DNA from: Cliona cf. orientalis | Taxonomy: Eukaryota > Porifera > Demospongiae > Clionaida > Clionaidae | Assembly (NCBI GenBank): GCA_963930775.1 | Contig: OZ005689.1 | Span: forward strand, 30,652,159-30,716,158 | Reading direction: 5' to 3' | DNA: 64,000 nucleotides | In this document: piece after piece, positions 46,530-58,215 of the stretch | Layout: each line of letters starts with the position of its first letter | Position numbering within the stretch: the stretch's first letter is position 1 | Notes under the pieces: generated by a model | Seen by the model: the letters and a program-made list of their open reading frames with translations, nothing else | Told to the model about the DNA's origin: nothing | The model's database searches: none | Program-made: the position numbers and the translations under genes

Positions 46530-49500
46530 GAATCAAATACGTTGTTGTGCCACACCTGGTTGTAATGGTGCATTGTGTCCCATTCATGTGAAAAAGCCTT
46601 GGGCTGGGTGGTGCTCTTTCTATCACCCATGCTTGTAACGGTTGTGCTAGTCAGTGGGCATTGTTTGAAACATCTAAATACGAACTTGGCTGTGCTACCG
46701 AAATTAGTATTGCTGTGCAGGTGGCTTTTATCATAGCTGGTTGCAAGCATGTGACTTATTACAAGGTATTGAAGCATGCACTTGGGATTGAAGGAGTTAG
46801 TTGGCCAATGTTTGACTCGACCATCAAGAGAATGTACCCTATTGTCAAAGAGATGGTCGATAAGATGTGCAGTGATGCAAAGGATGACATGCAACGCATG
46901 GACCAAAATGAACTGGGTTCGTGGAGTCGTGCCGTCATGTCCGCTGATGGCATGTGGATGACACGTGGTCATCACAGCAAGAATGCTACTTTAAGCATTC
47001 GAAACTACTATAATGGAGCTCTTCTTTACCGCAAGCATCTCTGTCAGAAAGGCAGAGATGACATAATTGAAGAAGAGCTCTACCAGGGGACATCCAAGGG
47101 TGCCGAAGGCTATGCCGCACGCCTTACGTTCAAAAAAGCCAAGGAGGAAGGGATGAACATTGCCATTCAGTGGCAAGATGCCGACTCCTCTGCTAAGGCA
47201 GTGACAGACCACTTTCCCAATGCAGAGATCATGATCTGTGGTGGGCATGCCGGTAGGGCCCACAAGAAGCAGCTGGAAAAGCTGCAGAAAATCAAGTCCT
47301 TCACTGTTGATTTAATAAAGTATAAAGACACTTTTCCCTCTGTTGGTGATGTGGTCTGTCATTGCTCAAGGCACAAACAGGAATGTGGTTGCTTCTCCAA
47401 GGCATTCATTGAAAAGGCTAGAAACTACTTTTCGCTAATTTTGTCGATGAGTGAATCTGCCGAAGAGTTTGCGACCAGGATGAAACAGACATGCCCGCGA
47501 CTAGCACGATTGGGGGTTTGGTAGGTGTGACTTTCACCAACTTCGAGTATGCAGCTGTGACGAGTGTGAGGATGGAGAGGATCTGAAGTGCGAAGGAACA
47601 GACTATCACACAAGGCATGCACTGACATGTCCTTTCCACTCTCTGGCTTACGAAATTGAATGCCATGAGAGAGCAGAAATGGCTGAACAGCTGGTTCACC
47701 CCATTCTTAAAAGGGGGCATTCCAATTGGTTGGAGGCCTCCCACAGTGTGTTCATTCGCTTCAGACCAAAGCACATCTTCCTCGAGAGGCTACACTATGT
47801 GGTTTCAACCGAGCTGGCTCTGCTGCAATCCAACATGACATACATATATGAGAAGCGTGGGCCACAATATCATTGGGTGGTTGAGCTGTTTGAGCATCTG
47901 AAGCTACCTGTGTTTGATGGTATTCAGGCTGCTCTGGAGATATTCAATCGACAGAGAAGATGTACTTAGATCAGGAAAAGACCGATTCCTCCAAGCGGAG
48001 GCTAATACAGTTGAAAAGTGAGCGAACAGTGGATGCACAGTGTCGCAAGCTGTGGCATGTCCATGATACCTATGGCAGTGATGACAGTGACATAGACAAA
48101 GATGAACTCAAACGAAAAGGACAGAAGAAGCGTACAACTGGAGGGACGTGCAAGTGTGGGTCCACCACTCACCTACGTACCAACCATAGTGAATGTCCTT
48201 TGAATGTAAAAAAATCAGAGAAGTGGTGTTTCTGTGGATGACAGAGCATCTGACAATAATGATGTCATTTCCTATTCTGAGGATACCCTGTCAGACGCAG
48301 AAAGCATTTCTTTTGAAAAAAGTGTGCCTACCCCAACTGGTAACACTAGTTGGTGTTTTGAAGATGACGTAATAAGTGGTATCTGCGTGTGCGCAGCGCT
48401 CGGACAAGCACACAAGAGGGATTGCCCCTCAAACTCACGAAATTGTTACGTTGGGTGCACATTGATTCCCAAGGCCTCTTCTGCTGACTCTGACAAGAAT
48501 GGCAAGGATGATGCTTATGTGAAATCCAAACCTCCTAAAGCAAGCAAGCCGGTCGATACGAGGCCCACTCGTCGAGGAAAGAGAGAAAAGCCAGGTGGTG
48601 AGAAGCCTCCCCCAGCGAAAAAGCCTAGGCCCAACTTCCTTCAAGGTGGGTGACTGCGTGAATTTGCATGATAGCAAATTGGGCAAATATCACCTTCCTT
48701 GCTGCGTTGTGCAAGTGTTTGGTGATTGATGCCAACTATGTTGTCACAAGGGAGTTCTCACTACTGGCTATGCAAAGGGGCAGTTGACGGCTATCAGCAG
48801 TGATCTATCCATTTCAGTAGACAACTGGCGAACTGCAGGAAGGATCTCACTACGAGATGTAGCAAATGATTCTGCAAATCTCAAAGTGTGTAACTGTGGC
48901 CTAACCAAGACTGTTTTTGAGCATGTTGTTGACCTGACTGACGATCCCACAGCCTTGTCTTCAGCCGATGGTTCTGCAGTTGTAAGCAACACCTGGGTGT
49001 CCACTCCACTGTACACCTTGCACTTAGATAAGAAATGGGAAATTGTTTCATCTGATGGTTGGCTCTCAGACACAGTCATTAGGGTCAGTCAGTTGCTCAT
49101 CTTGCAGGAGTTCCCAAATATAGCCGGCCTGCAAGATCTGGCAATTCACAGGAGTCTGTCGTTCCAAATCCTCAGAGGAGAATTTGTGCAGATCATCTTT
49201 GTTGGAGGCTGTTACTGGTGTACTATTTCCAATATGTGACCGGATTTGGGAAAACCCTCCGTATGGGATTTTTTCAGAAAATTGAGTTTGATGCATGGTT
49301 GATAAGCTCTACCATAGAGCTAACCCGCGTTCAAGTCTTAGGCCAATCATGTGCTTGGTTGTGGAGATACAGCGCTTTGTTTGCGATCGCGCCACACCCC
49401 CAATAATCGAGAAATTACGGTCTAAAGGCGTTGCTATGCACGCGTATGGCGTTTCCGCATACTACGCGTGACCCGGAAATCAATTAAATGGACCTGGGCG

Positions 49501-50378
49501 GAGCCATTCAAAATGAACGTAAAGATCGAGCAAGAGTTGAATTTCGTTGTTGACAACGACAGCCGATTGTTTTTAGATGCCCAAGAAACTAAAAAGGTGA
49601 GCGAACGTATAGTAGATCGATGAATCTAGGTAGAGAATTCTAATTAGCGCCCATAGCAACGGGCTCCGTGTACGGCGGCTGTGCCGACTAGGTGGGTCAA
49701 AATGAAGGCTTATTTCGCCTTCATATAGTAGGACTAGCCTCCGTAGAAGACGGCAACAGTTAGAAGAAGGGTTGTTCGACACGTATATGACAAATCTGGA
49801 CTTTGACAAATTTCGACCTGAGCTACTAAAAACGCGCATTGCGCGAATGACGGGCGGATCCCATACGGAGGGTTTTCCCAAATCCGATCACATATTGGAT
49901 GTGACGATGGAGTGGTCAATGTGTACGACAGCATGTACTCCAGTGCTTCCAGTGGGACGGTCGAATTGATTGCCAGCCTTGTGTTCAGTCCTGCTAAACA
50001 GCATGTAGTGAGAATGATGGAAGTTGGAAGGCAGTCAAATGGTTCTGATTGTGGAGTCTTTGCCTTAGCTTTTGCATACGACATTTGCAGTGGTAATGAC
50101 CCATGCAAGATCAAGTACGATCACAGGTCTATGAGGCAGCACTTGGCAGAGTGCTTGGAGAAATGTCGCCTCTCTCGCTTCCCAGCGGTCGGTGAGCACA
50201 GGACTGTTGGTGTCAGGCACACCCAGTCAGTGGACCTTCACTGCTCCTGCTGCTTGCCCGAGGAAATAGGTGATAAAATGGCCGAGTGTGATGTATGTAA
50301 AACCTGGTACCACAAACACTGCATGGACATTCCTAGCTATGTTTTTGAAAAAAGATGTCCCCTGGAAGTGTAAATCAT
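46530..50378 (+). pseudogene. Transposase-like / Ulp1-type (C48) protease / PHD-finger gene, decayed
   Basis: Coding segments in changing frames run 46530-47524, 47520-48240, 48234-48653, 48650-49232 and 49895-50378. The first has a Cys module and then SADGMWMTRGHHSKNATLSI, WQDADSS and CGGHAGRAHKKQLEKL, which resemble DDE motifs of Mutator-like transposases. A Cys-rich module and a KKRTTGG-type basic linker follow. The second half is a C48 cysteine protease: DGWLSDTVIRVSQ, a TISN-I-GC strand, VYDS and SNGSDCGVFALAFA (Asp, Gln and Cys present). The end is a PHD finger (CSCCLPEEIGDKMAECDVCK, then WYHKHC). The expected catalytic His before Trp is Tyr. MITE copy III splits the protease at 49235. 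At least four frameshifts make it non-functional. Fusion proteins of this order occur as repeat families in cnidarians. Confidence 0.65.
49235..49892. mobile_element. TA-target MITE (TGTGACCGG family), copy III
   Basis: The ends TGTGACCGGATTTGGGAAAA and its inverse are flanked by TA (49233-49234 and 49893-49894). It is 658 bp and interrupts the protease gene so exactly that removing it with one TA restores the reading frame there. It is reversed relative to copies I and II. Confidence 0.9.
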
Positions 50379-51262
50379 GTGCCGCAATATGAAACTCTAC
50401 CTAGTATTTTGTTGTATATAGTATACCCAGGTGTGGCCACATGTATTGATTACCAATCCATCCTCTCTCTCTGGGATATGATATCACTTATATACATGTA
50501 CATGTATAACTGCATATATCTATCTTCTCTCTCTCTCTCTCCCTCAGTCTCTTGTAGTTTGTGTGGTCTGAAATACTGGCTGGTATGTGTATGTATCCTT
50601 ATCGGGGACAACACAAGGATATGATTGTAAAACACCGCAAACAGCTGACTAGTATTTGTATTACTCTATAAGGAAGTGTGCTAATGCCAAATTGCCTGAT
50701 AACCTCCTTTGTGTGCTTTGTTGTCTTCTTCCCTCTCTATTTCTGCTCTCGTATGCATTTCTCTCTTTCTCCTTGTTGATGTCAGTTATCTGAAGCTCCC
50801 ACCCTCGGGTGGTGTGATGAATCGTTGATGGCTTCTGATTTTAACATTGGAGTTGTCTCTCTCTCTGTTTTTCTTGAATTTTATGTAGTCTCAATACTGG
50901 CTAGTGCATGTATGTGTATCCATATGGACAGCACAGGATGTGATTGTACTAAACAGCTGACTGGTATACTACCTTATAGGGAGGGAAGTGCCCAAATGCC
51001 AAGTCAGCAAATAGGGTTGTATTTTCTCTGCTCTCAATATTTGTATGCATTTCTCTCTTCCTCCCTGTTGATGTCAGTTGCCTGAAGCTCCCACCCTCGG
51101 GTGGTGTGATGAATCGTTGATGGCTTCTGATTGATAAATGCTTCATAAGGGCCACAAAATGTACGAATCGCTATATCTCTTTTCTCTTCTTAGAGCTCAG
51201 TTGGGACGAATGTGAAGGCTTGTTGTGTACATATGTAATGGCTGATTCTTGGTTGGTCAGCT
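50379..51262. repeat. Tandem duplication of about 300 bp (50530-51130)
   Basis: Two adjacent copies share CTGGCT-GT-TGTATGTGTAT, AACAGCTGACT, TATGCATTTCTCTCTT and GAAGCTCCCACCCTCGGGTG followed by GTGTGATGAATCGTTGATGG. They differ by about 10-15 percent. TCTC microsatellites are interspersed. No gene is seen. Confidence 0.7.
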
Positions 51263-51556
51263 TTAGATGATTTCATTTTCCGAAGCAGCTATGAGGGCAT
51301 TTCTGATACTTGTAGTCAGAGCTGGGCGGGGAGTTATTTGTGTGCTTACAAGTTCAATCCAGGAATCACCATTCCTTCTTTCTCTCCCTTGAATTTGAGC
51401 CGGGGCATTGTGTAGTAGACACAATGCCTTGAGGGTCACCTGTGCATCTGCCTCCACGTGGCGTGACCTGGGATAGGAGTTGCATGTACATGGAATTATG
51501 TATCTCCATAATGAGATCCTACCATCTCCAATATAGCTAGTGGTTCTCTTGTACAT
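51263..51556 (-). pseudogene. Possible PIF/Harbinger-type transposase tail
   Basis: The minus strand reads DGRISLWRYIIPC and then EADAQVTLKALCLLHN. The second part resembles the ALxxLHN end of Harbinger transposases. The similarity is short and nothing upstream supports it. Confidence 0.25.
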
Positions 51557-53027
51557 GTAACTCTGAAGCTAAAGGATGCACACCATCTCTGTCTCTTTTG
51601 AGAGAGAGAGAGAGGACTGTTTTGTCTGTGGAGCTGTTACGTAAGGCTTTATAGAAAGTGTAGACGGCCCTCTGTGTATTGGCAGCCATGATTTTTTGGC
51701 AACCAAGAGTAAGTGTAATGGCATCAATAGCGGTGTGGATACATCGCTGCCTAGTGCTCTCTCTCTCTCTCTCTCTCTCTCTGTAGCCAGTGCTGCTGAT
51801 GAGGCCTGGTATTGGCCGAAACCAGAGGTATACGTACATGTATGTAGTTCAAATCTGTTGGTGTGGAGTACATGTACCTCTGGTCCAGCACAAGTGTACT
51901 GGTAGTTGCAACATGCATGTTTTGCCCTGTTGCATGTTACTATTTGTATGCATGTATTTTTTTCAAAGACAAATCCCCAGATTGTACTTTGAGTTCTCTC
52001 ATAATGGTGATACCATTTAGAATACGTTCATCATCTTTTAAACCATTATATATAATATTATAGTGGATTAACTGGGTCATCATAAACTAGTTACTATTAC
52101 CTTTGCATTCTTTCTTCAATCCCGCCTGTTTGACTCATCACCACTGTTTCATACAGGATATTTGTTAGGGGAGGAAACAATGTATTGGTGCTTCAGTAAA
52201 GCACAGGGCATCTAGGGGAGTTTGGTGTGGAGGTGTCTAATGGAGAGAATTGGGTGCGTGTGGTGAACCATGCCAGGTAGAATCATGTGCTACTCATTGC
52301 AGAAACCACTTTCCAAGCAGGTAAAGCTAAACGTGCATACTCGAAGTTGGTGAAAGTCACACCTACCATCCTCCCACTTGTGCTCATCGCGGACATGTCT
52401 GTGGGTGTGTCGTGTATGTATGTGTGTCGCTGCTTTAATTGTGGTCCTTTTCTATGGTAATTATGAGGTACTGAGCCGGCACTTAATGCCTACGATCATT
52501 TTTTTGAATACTTACTTGTGCCTGTATAGTTTTATTTTTATTTCAGTTTGTACTCTGAGTAACCGTAGTCACATGAACCAAGCCAGCACTGTAGCTAGTG
52601 TGAGTCCTTCAGTATACTTAATGTATGCACTAATATTACATATACAGGTGAATTTTCAATGTGATGATGTGGCTGTTTCTGGCTGTGTCTACTGCATCAA
52701 CTCAGTTTCTAGATATACAATATGCGTCAGTTGCATTTCAGTTGAATGACTGTTTGATGCAGATGGCCTGCAGGGTAGGAGAACATGTCCTCGTCGTCCA
52801 GGCCGGGGCCCATCATATCGTAACTAGCATTTAGCCCACAATGAAGCATACATGGAACAGTAAGTGTATGCCTAACATAGTCTTAAAAAAATGTATCACC
52901 TCAATGTATATCCTAAGAGCCTATGATCTTAATAATGGAATAATGGGCGCAAAGTGCTCCAGTAATTTTGAGTGTTGCTTGTAATTACCTCTTTAACACG
53001 TACTCTCTCTCTCTCTGTCTCTCTCTT

Positions 53028-53064
<37 letters not shown>

Positions 53065-53494
53065 ATACTTGTGCCCCAAATGTTTTGATCAAGACCCATG
53101 CATACATGCAGCCACAGGTCAGAGGGACATTAACTGCTGGCAATGTCATCAGTGCTGTTTTGGAACGAATGATATGGATTTACCTCACATCAAACTCTAA
53201 TAGCTGCGCCAGGTGCTCCAGCATGATTTGTTTGCCCAGTTCTTGTATGTTAAATGTGTACAATGTGTGTGTATGTGTGTGTGTGCGCACATGTGAGAGT
53301 GTGCATGTGTGTGTGTGTGTGTATGTATATCAACTGTATGACTGTACTCAGCATACTTGTGGTCACCACACAAACAGCTGACTGCATGTAAATTGACATT
53401 GTTTTTTTTTTTACATTTTTGCATTTCCATAAAAGGAAGTAGAGTAAATAGCCAGTATGTGTGCAGTGCCAGGATGTATCATGGTCATTATCAT
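51557..53494. other. No gene; TC/CA microsatellites and a small copied fragment
   Basis: Microsatellites occur at 51755-51782, 53000-53065 and 53255-53325. At about 52333-52370 there is an inverted 38-bp match to the transposase-like gene near 47520-47558 (GGTAGGTGTGACTTTCACCA). The remainder shows no exon structure. Confidence 0.5.
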
Positions 53495-53745
53495 TGTTAT
53501 GTTCCCCACCAGAGCACACAGAACTTCCGCAGCATTGAAGGTTATTGGGTTGCAAATGCACTGACAGCATATACACACAAACGAACTTAAATACTGAGGG
53601 GTACAATAAGGTACAGCACAAAAGGGTCGAGAACCTTCCCGATAAAAGAATAAGTTTTAGACAGCAGCAATTAGCAACAATGAAAATATGACTATGACCT
53701 AATTACAGAACAATGTAAAATAATGACAAGTCCAAATACATCACA
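53495..53745 (-). repeat. 3' LTR of the retrotransposon
   Basis: 251 bp, identical to the other LTR except one A/G difference. It follows the purine tract on the minus strand. Confidence 0.9.
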
Positions 53746-53757
53746 TCCCTTTCCTCC

Positions 53758-56700
53758 TTAGCTCCAGACTGGCTGGAATCGTTCAGGCGGTCTTCTAATA
53801 CGACTGGAGCGACGAATCGCAACTGGCTGGGTAGCAACTGCCTCCAATTCAGGCTCGCTGTTTCCAGGCAGATCGGCATCGGCTGCCTCCTCCAACTCCG
53901 GTACCAACAAATCCTCCAATTCCTGTTCTCTGGCAGCACGAGACTTGATGTGGTCCACATGTCGGCGCACAGACGCTCCCGAACTGATCTTGATCTTGTA
54001 AGAGCGAGAGCCTAACACTTCCACAATCTTCCCGGGAAACCATTTGTCGCCTGCTTGAAAATTTCTAGCATACACATTGTCGCCCATCTGAAATAGCCTC
54101 TCTTTCCTACTTCCATCGTGGGCTACTTTTTGAGCTATCTGTCTTTCCTCCACTCGTTTAGTCAAATCTGGATGCAATAAGTCAAGGTGAGTACGAGGTT
54201 TCCTCCCGAGCAACAGTTCAGATGGCGACACACCAGTAGTTGCATGAGGCGTATTACGGTACTTAAACAGCAATCTCGCAAGCCTCAAATCCATATCTCC
54301 TTCCGGGGTTTTCCTTAGACCTGCTTTAACTACTTGAACCGCCCGCTCGGCCAATCCATTGGTGGCTGGGTGATAAGGTGAAGAGGTGCGATGACGAATT
54401 CCATTCCTCAGCACAAAGTCACTGAATTCCTCACTTGTAAAAGAGGTCCCATTGTCTGAAAATAATAGCTCAGGGATACCATGCGTAGCAAATAAATTCC
54501 GGAGTACCTTAATCGTTGCTGCTGAAGAGGTGGATGGCACAATTACTGCCTCAATCCATTTGGAGTGTGCATCTATCACCACTAAAATGGTCTTCCCTTG
54601 AAAAGGTCCAGCATGATCCACATGTATTCTCGACCATGGTTTCTTAGGCCACTCCCAACAATGCAATGGGGCTACTGCTGGAGACTTCTGATTTACTTGA
54701 CATGCTTCACACTGCTGCACTTTTGAAGTCAAATCTGCATCAATACCAGGCCACCACACTACTTGTCTTGCTATACTCTTCATTTTGACAATACCTGGAT
54801 GACCATCATGCAGTAAATCCAACACTCGGGCTCTTCCTGCTGCAGGCACAACAACTCTATTTCCTCTCAGTATGCATCCATCCAACAAACTTAGCTCATC
54901 CTTCTTCTTCTGATATGGTGCCAGTTGTTCATCCGAATTCTCATTCCATCCCTTAGCCACCAACTCCCTCACTCTCGACAGGATTGGATCCTTAGTTGTC
55001 CACTGTCTAATTTGCTCAGCTGTGATTGGTGATGACTGCAGGGTCTGGAGCAGACAGACTACTTCACCAGGAAGGGGTACTTCTGCGGAAGCTGGAGACT
55101 CGGGTAGAGGCAGCCTACTTAATCCATCGGCATTTGCCATCTTCCCCCCTGGCCGATAGGAGATGGTATATTGATATGCACCAAGAATCAATGCCCACCG
55201 TTGCAGTCTGGCAGAAGCCATAACAGGAACACCTCGGGACTCACTGAGCAGATACTGAAGTGGTTTGTGGTCGGATACAATGGCAAATTGTCGGCCATAA
55301 AGATATTGATGAAAACGTTTAACTCCAAATACTATTGCCATGGCCTCCTTATCCAGTTGAGAATATTTCCTCTCCACAGCATTCAATGTACGCGAGGCGT
55401 AAGCAATTGGTTTCTCAGTACCATCAGCGAGTACATGACACAAAACTGCTCCAACCCCATAAGGAGATGCATCCGTAGATAGCGACACTGCTTTTGTAGG
55501 ATCGTAGTGCTGTAAAACTGGGGCTTCAGCTAGCTGCTTCTTCACCAGCTCAAATGCTTTGGCTTCCACCACTCCCCACTTCCAATCACTTTGCTTCTTC
55601 AAAAGGTTGTACAATGGAGCAAGTTGACAGGATAAATTTTTCAAAAACTTTCCGTAATAATTGATCATCCCCAGAAATGAGCGTAGCTGAGATATATTCT
55701 GGGGTGCTGGGGCATTCGTGATAGCCTCGGTCTTCCTCCTTGAGGGTTGTAAGCCACTAGCTGTAATTGTATGGGCTAGATACTCCACCCTCGGTAACAA
55801 AAATTCACACTTCGACTTTTTCAGCGTGAAACCCTCAGCCTCCAGCCGTGTCATCACAGCATCCAAATTCTTCACATGATCTTTATCATCTTTCCCCGTG
55901 ACTAGAATATCATCAATATACACTACAGTACCGGGGATGTCCTTGAGCAATGTCTCCATTGCCCGCTGGAAAATCGCTGGAGCTGAACTAACTCCAAATG
56001 GCAGCCGATTATACCGAAACAACCCCTTATGGGTATTGATGGTAACATACATTTTTGACTCCTCCTGCAACGGAATCTGCTGATAGGCATGAGCAATGTC
56101 CAACTTGGTGAATTTTTGTCCACCCGCTACTCGTGCAAACAAGTCTTCAATTCGAGGAATTGGGTAAGAATCTGTCTTTGATACCTTGTTAACAGTGAGC
56201 TTGTAGTCACCACAAATTCTCACAGTGCCATCCTGCTTCATTACTGGCACTATTGGTGCTGCCCACTCCGAAAATGGCACTGGCTCAATTATTCCCTCCT
56301 TTTGCAATCGCTCCAACTCGACTTCAATCTTCTCTCCTAGAGCATAAGGGACTGTCCGAGCATTGCAAAAACGAGGAGTAACCTGCTGCTCGAGGTGAAA
56401 TGCTGCTGTAATGTTCCTGGCCTTCCCCAACTCGGAACGAAACAGGGGCTCATGCTTGCTCAATAGATCCTCCAAGGTAATTCCTGAAGACACGTGCTGT
56501 ACTGCAAAACTCTTCCAGTCCAATCTGATTTGTTCCAACCAGTCCCGTCCTAACAGGCTAGGACCTGCTCCTTCCACTACCAGCAATGAACGCATGATCC
56601 TTTGCTCTCCATACTCCACGATAACCTCCAAGGCCCCCAGTATCGTCAACTGTTGGCCAGAATATGTTCGCAACTTTATGGTCGTTGGTTGCAGTTTAGG

Positions 56701-57633
56701 AGAGACTTCCCACAAATTCAGGTAAGTTGATTCGCTGATCAGCGACATCGAGGCCCCTGTATCCACCTCCATCTGCAGCGGGGCTCCATTTAATACTACT
56801 TGTATCATATAGGGACATCTGTTTTTCCCTTGCACGTGGTATAGGTCATAAACCTCCACTGGAGCGGTCGACTCGACAGGCTCTTCCCAGTCTTCCTGTA
56901 TGGTGTGGGTTTGTTTCCCTCGACTCGACTTTGATTTGGCCATACAAGCACGAGCAATGTGTCCGCGTTTCTTGCAAAAATGGCATAAAGCCAACTTAAA
57001 TCTACAATCCACTGCCAAATGGTTTCCCCCACAGCGATAACACTCCTTTTTCTGATCCTGTAGGGCTCCTGAGCGAGGAAGTAAATTCACTTGGTCCACC
57101 GGTGCTGTCGTGGTCCGCAAACTACGTGCACTTTTTTCAGCCGACTCCGCAGCTTTCACCATCTCCATTGTTTTCTTGTAGGTTAGATCAGCTTTAGTGA
57201 GAAGCTGTCGCTGAACTGACTCCTGCTGCAACCCGCACACAATTTGATCTCGTAACTCGGTTTCTAAATTTGCACCAAAATTACAGTGAGTTGCTAGCTT
57301 ACGAAGAGCTGCGTCATATTCAACAATAGGTTCCCCTGGTGCTTGCTCACGTTTACGAAAATGAAACCGCTCTGCAATCTCGATTCTTGGAGGTTCGAAA
57401 TGCGACTTTAATAACTCCGATATCTGCTTCAAAGTCCGTGTGCTTGGGTCGTCAGGAGCTAGCAAATCACACAGTCGATCATAAGTCGAGGCTCCTATCG
57501 AGGTTAGCAATATTGCTACCTGCAATTCTTGTGGCACCTTGTTTGCTGTGAAGTAGAGCTTTGCACGCTGCAAATATGTAGTGATAGAGTCCGATGCTGG
57601 ACAAAACTCCTTAAGGGTACCAAAAGTGGCCAT
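53758..57633 (-). CDS. Gag-Pol polyprotein of the LTR retrotransposon, 1291 aa
   Basis: A single uninterrupted frame begins 27 bp inside the 5' LTR. In order: Gag capsid-like region (1-190), two CCHC knuckles (198-230, CYRCGGNHLAVDC and CHFCKKRGHIARAC), protease (EVDTGAS near 290), reverse transcriptase (to about 640, YIDDI near 572), RNase H (DASPYGVGAVL near 721), integrase zinc domain (from about 944, HPGI...CEAC) and integrase core (Asp in HVDHAG, Asp in SDNGTSF, Glu in GLAERAV). It ends in a chromodomain-free basic tail (RRSSRIRRPPERF). All catalytic residues are present, so the element could be autonomous. Gag and Pol are fused without a frameshift. The RT-RNase H-integrase order marks Ty3/Gypsy; the Gag resembles K02A2.6/Mag-type elements. 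Confidence 0.97.
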   Translation of the reverse strand: MATFGTLKEFCPASDSITTYLQRAKLYFTANKVPQELQVAILLTSIGASTYDRLCDLLAPDDPSTRTLKQISELLKSHFEPPRIEIAERFHFRKREQAPGEPIVEYDAALRKLATHCNFGANLETELRDQIVCGLQQESVQRQLLTKADLTYKKTMEMVKAAESAEKSARSLRTTTAPVDQVNLLPRSGALQDQKKECYRCGGNHLAVDCRFKLALCHFCKKRGHIARACMAKSKSSRGKQTHTIQEDWEEPVESTAPVEVYDLYHVQGKNRCPYMIQVVLNGAPLQMEVDTGASMSLISESTYLNLWEVSPKLQPTTIKLRTYSGQQLTILGALEVIVEYGEQRIMRSLLVVEGAGPSLLGRDWLEQIRLDWKSFAVQHVSSGITLEDLLSKHEPLFRSELGKARNITAAFHLEQQVTPRFCNARTVPYALGEKIEVELERLQKEGIIEPVPFSEWAAPIVPVMKQDGTVRICGDYKLTVNKVSKTDSYPIPRIEDLFARVAGGQKFTKLDIAHAYQQIPLQEESKMYVTINTHKGLFRYNRLPFGVSSAPAIFQRAMETLLKDIPGTVVYIDDILVTGKDDKDHVKNLDAVMTRLEAEGFTLKKSKCEFLLPRVEYLAHTITASGLQPSRRKTEAITNAPAPQNISQLRSFLGMINYYGKFLKNLSCQLAPLYNLLKKQSDWKWGVVEAKAFELVKKQLAEAPVLQHYDPTKAVSLSTDASPYGVGAVLCHVLADGTEKPIAYASRTLNAVERKYSQLDKEAMAIVFGVKRFHQYLYGRQFAIVSDHKPLQYLLSESRGVPVMASARLQRWALILGAYQYTISYRPGGKMANADGLSRLPLPESPASAEVPLPGEVVCLLQTLQSSPITAEQIRQWTTKDPILSRVRELVAKGWNENSDEQLAPYQKKKDELSLLDGCILRGNRVVVPAAGRARVLDLLHDGHPGIVKMKSIARQVVWWPGIDADLTSKVQQCEACQVNQKSPAVAPLHCWEWPKKPWSRIHVDHAGPFQGKTILVVIDAHSKWIEAVIVPSTSSAATIKVLRNLFATHGIPELLFSDNGTSFTSEEFSDFVLRNGIRHRTSSPYHPATNGLAERAVQVVKAGLRKTPEGDMDLRLARLLFKYRNTPHATTGVSPSELLLGRKPRTHLDLLHPDLTKRVEERQIAQKVAHDGSRKERLFQMGDNVYARNFQAGDKWFPGKIVEVLGSRSYKIKISSGASVRRHVDHIKSRAAREQELEDLLVPELEEAADADLPGNSEPELEAVATQPVAIRRSSRIRRPPERFQPVWS

Positions 57634-57660
57634 CTGGCGGTTTTATCCTTGTCGCCAAAA

Positions 57661-57911
57661 TGTTATGTTCCCCACCAGAGCACACAGAACTTCCGCAGCA
57701 TTGAAGGTTATTGGGTTGCAAATGCACTGACAGCATATACACACAAACGAACTTAAATACTGAGGGGTACAATAAGGTACAGCACAAAAGGGTCGAGAAC
57801 CTTCCCGATAAAAGAATAAGTTTTAGACAGCAGCAATTAGCAACAATGAAAATGTGACTATGACCTAATTACAGAACAATGTAAAATAATGACAAGTCCA
57901 AATACATCACA
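57661..57911 (-). repeat. 5' LTR of the retrotransposon
   Basis: Transcription on the minus strand would start in this copy. It is 251 bp and followed by the primer-site region and the Gag-Pol start. Confidence 0.9.
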
Positions 57912-57916
57912 ATCAT

Positions 57917-57972
57917 GCAATTATTTCTCATCCAACAAAGCACTGCACGTTAATATAGTCTCTCTCTCTCTG

Positions 57973-58010
<38 letters not shown>

Positions 58011-58183
58011 CTCCCTCTTGAAGGAGTTGCAGTTCCTATATTTCTGTAGCAGAAGGAAGCAAAGAGGGAACAGCAGTCTACCTAGAAAATTAATGATTAT
58101 GAGTTAATCTCTCTCTTTTTTCCCTCTCTCTCTCTATTTCTCTCTCTCTCTCTCTTTCTCTCTCCCCCTCTCCTCTCACTCTG

Positions 58184-58215
<32 letters not shown>

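Larger units (their letters stand above)
53495..57911 (-). mobile_element. Complete Ty3/Gypsy-type LTR retrotransposon (4.4 kb)
   Basis: Two 251-bp LTRs (53495-53745 and 57661-57911) enclose one long open frame. LTRs start TG and end CA. The target duplication is ATCAT (53490-53494 and 57912-57916). A purine tract AAGGAGGAAAGGGA lies directly before the 3' LTR (minus strand). A TGG follows the 5' LTR three bases in and would be the primer site. I see one difference between the LTRs (near 53687 versus 57853), so insertion is very recent. Confidence 0.95.

Noticed and set aside
51537..51839. Frame on the minus strand ending in SLSLKRDRDG
   Set aside because: Mostly TC microsatellite; no partner exon and no family match.
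53250..53621. Frames spanning the microsatellite and the LTR
   Set aside because: They combine TG repeat and LTR sequence and are identical in part to the other LTR; no coding support.
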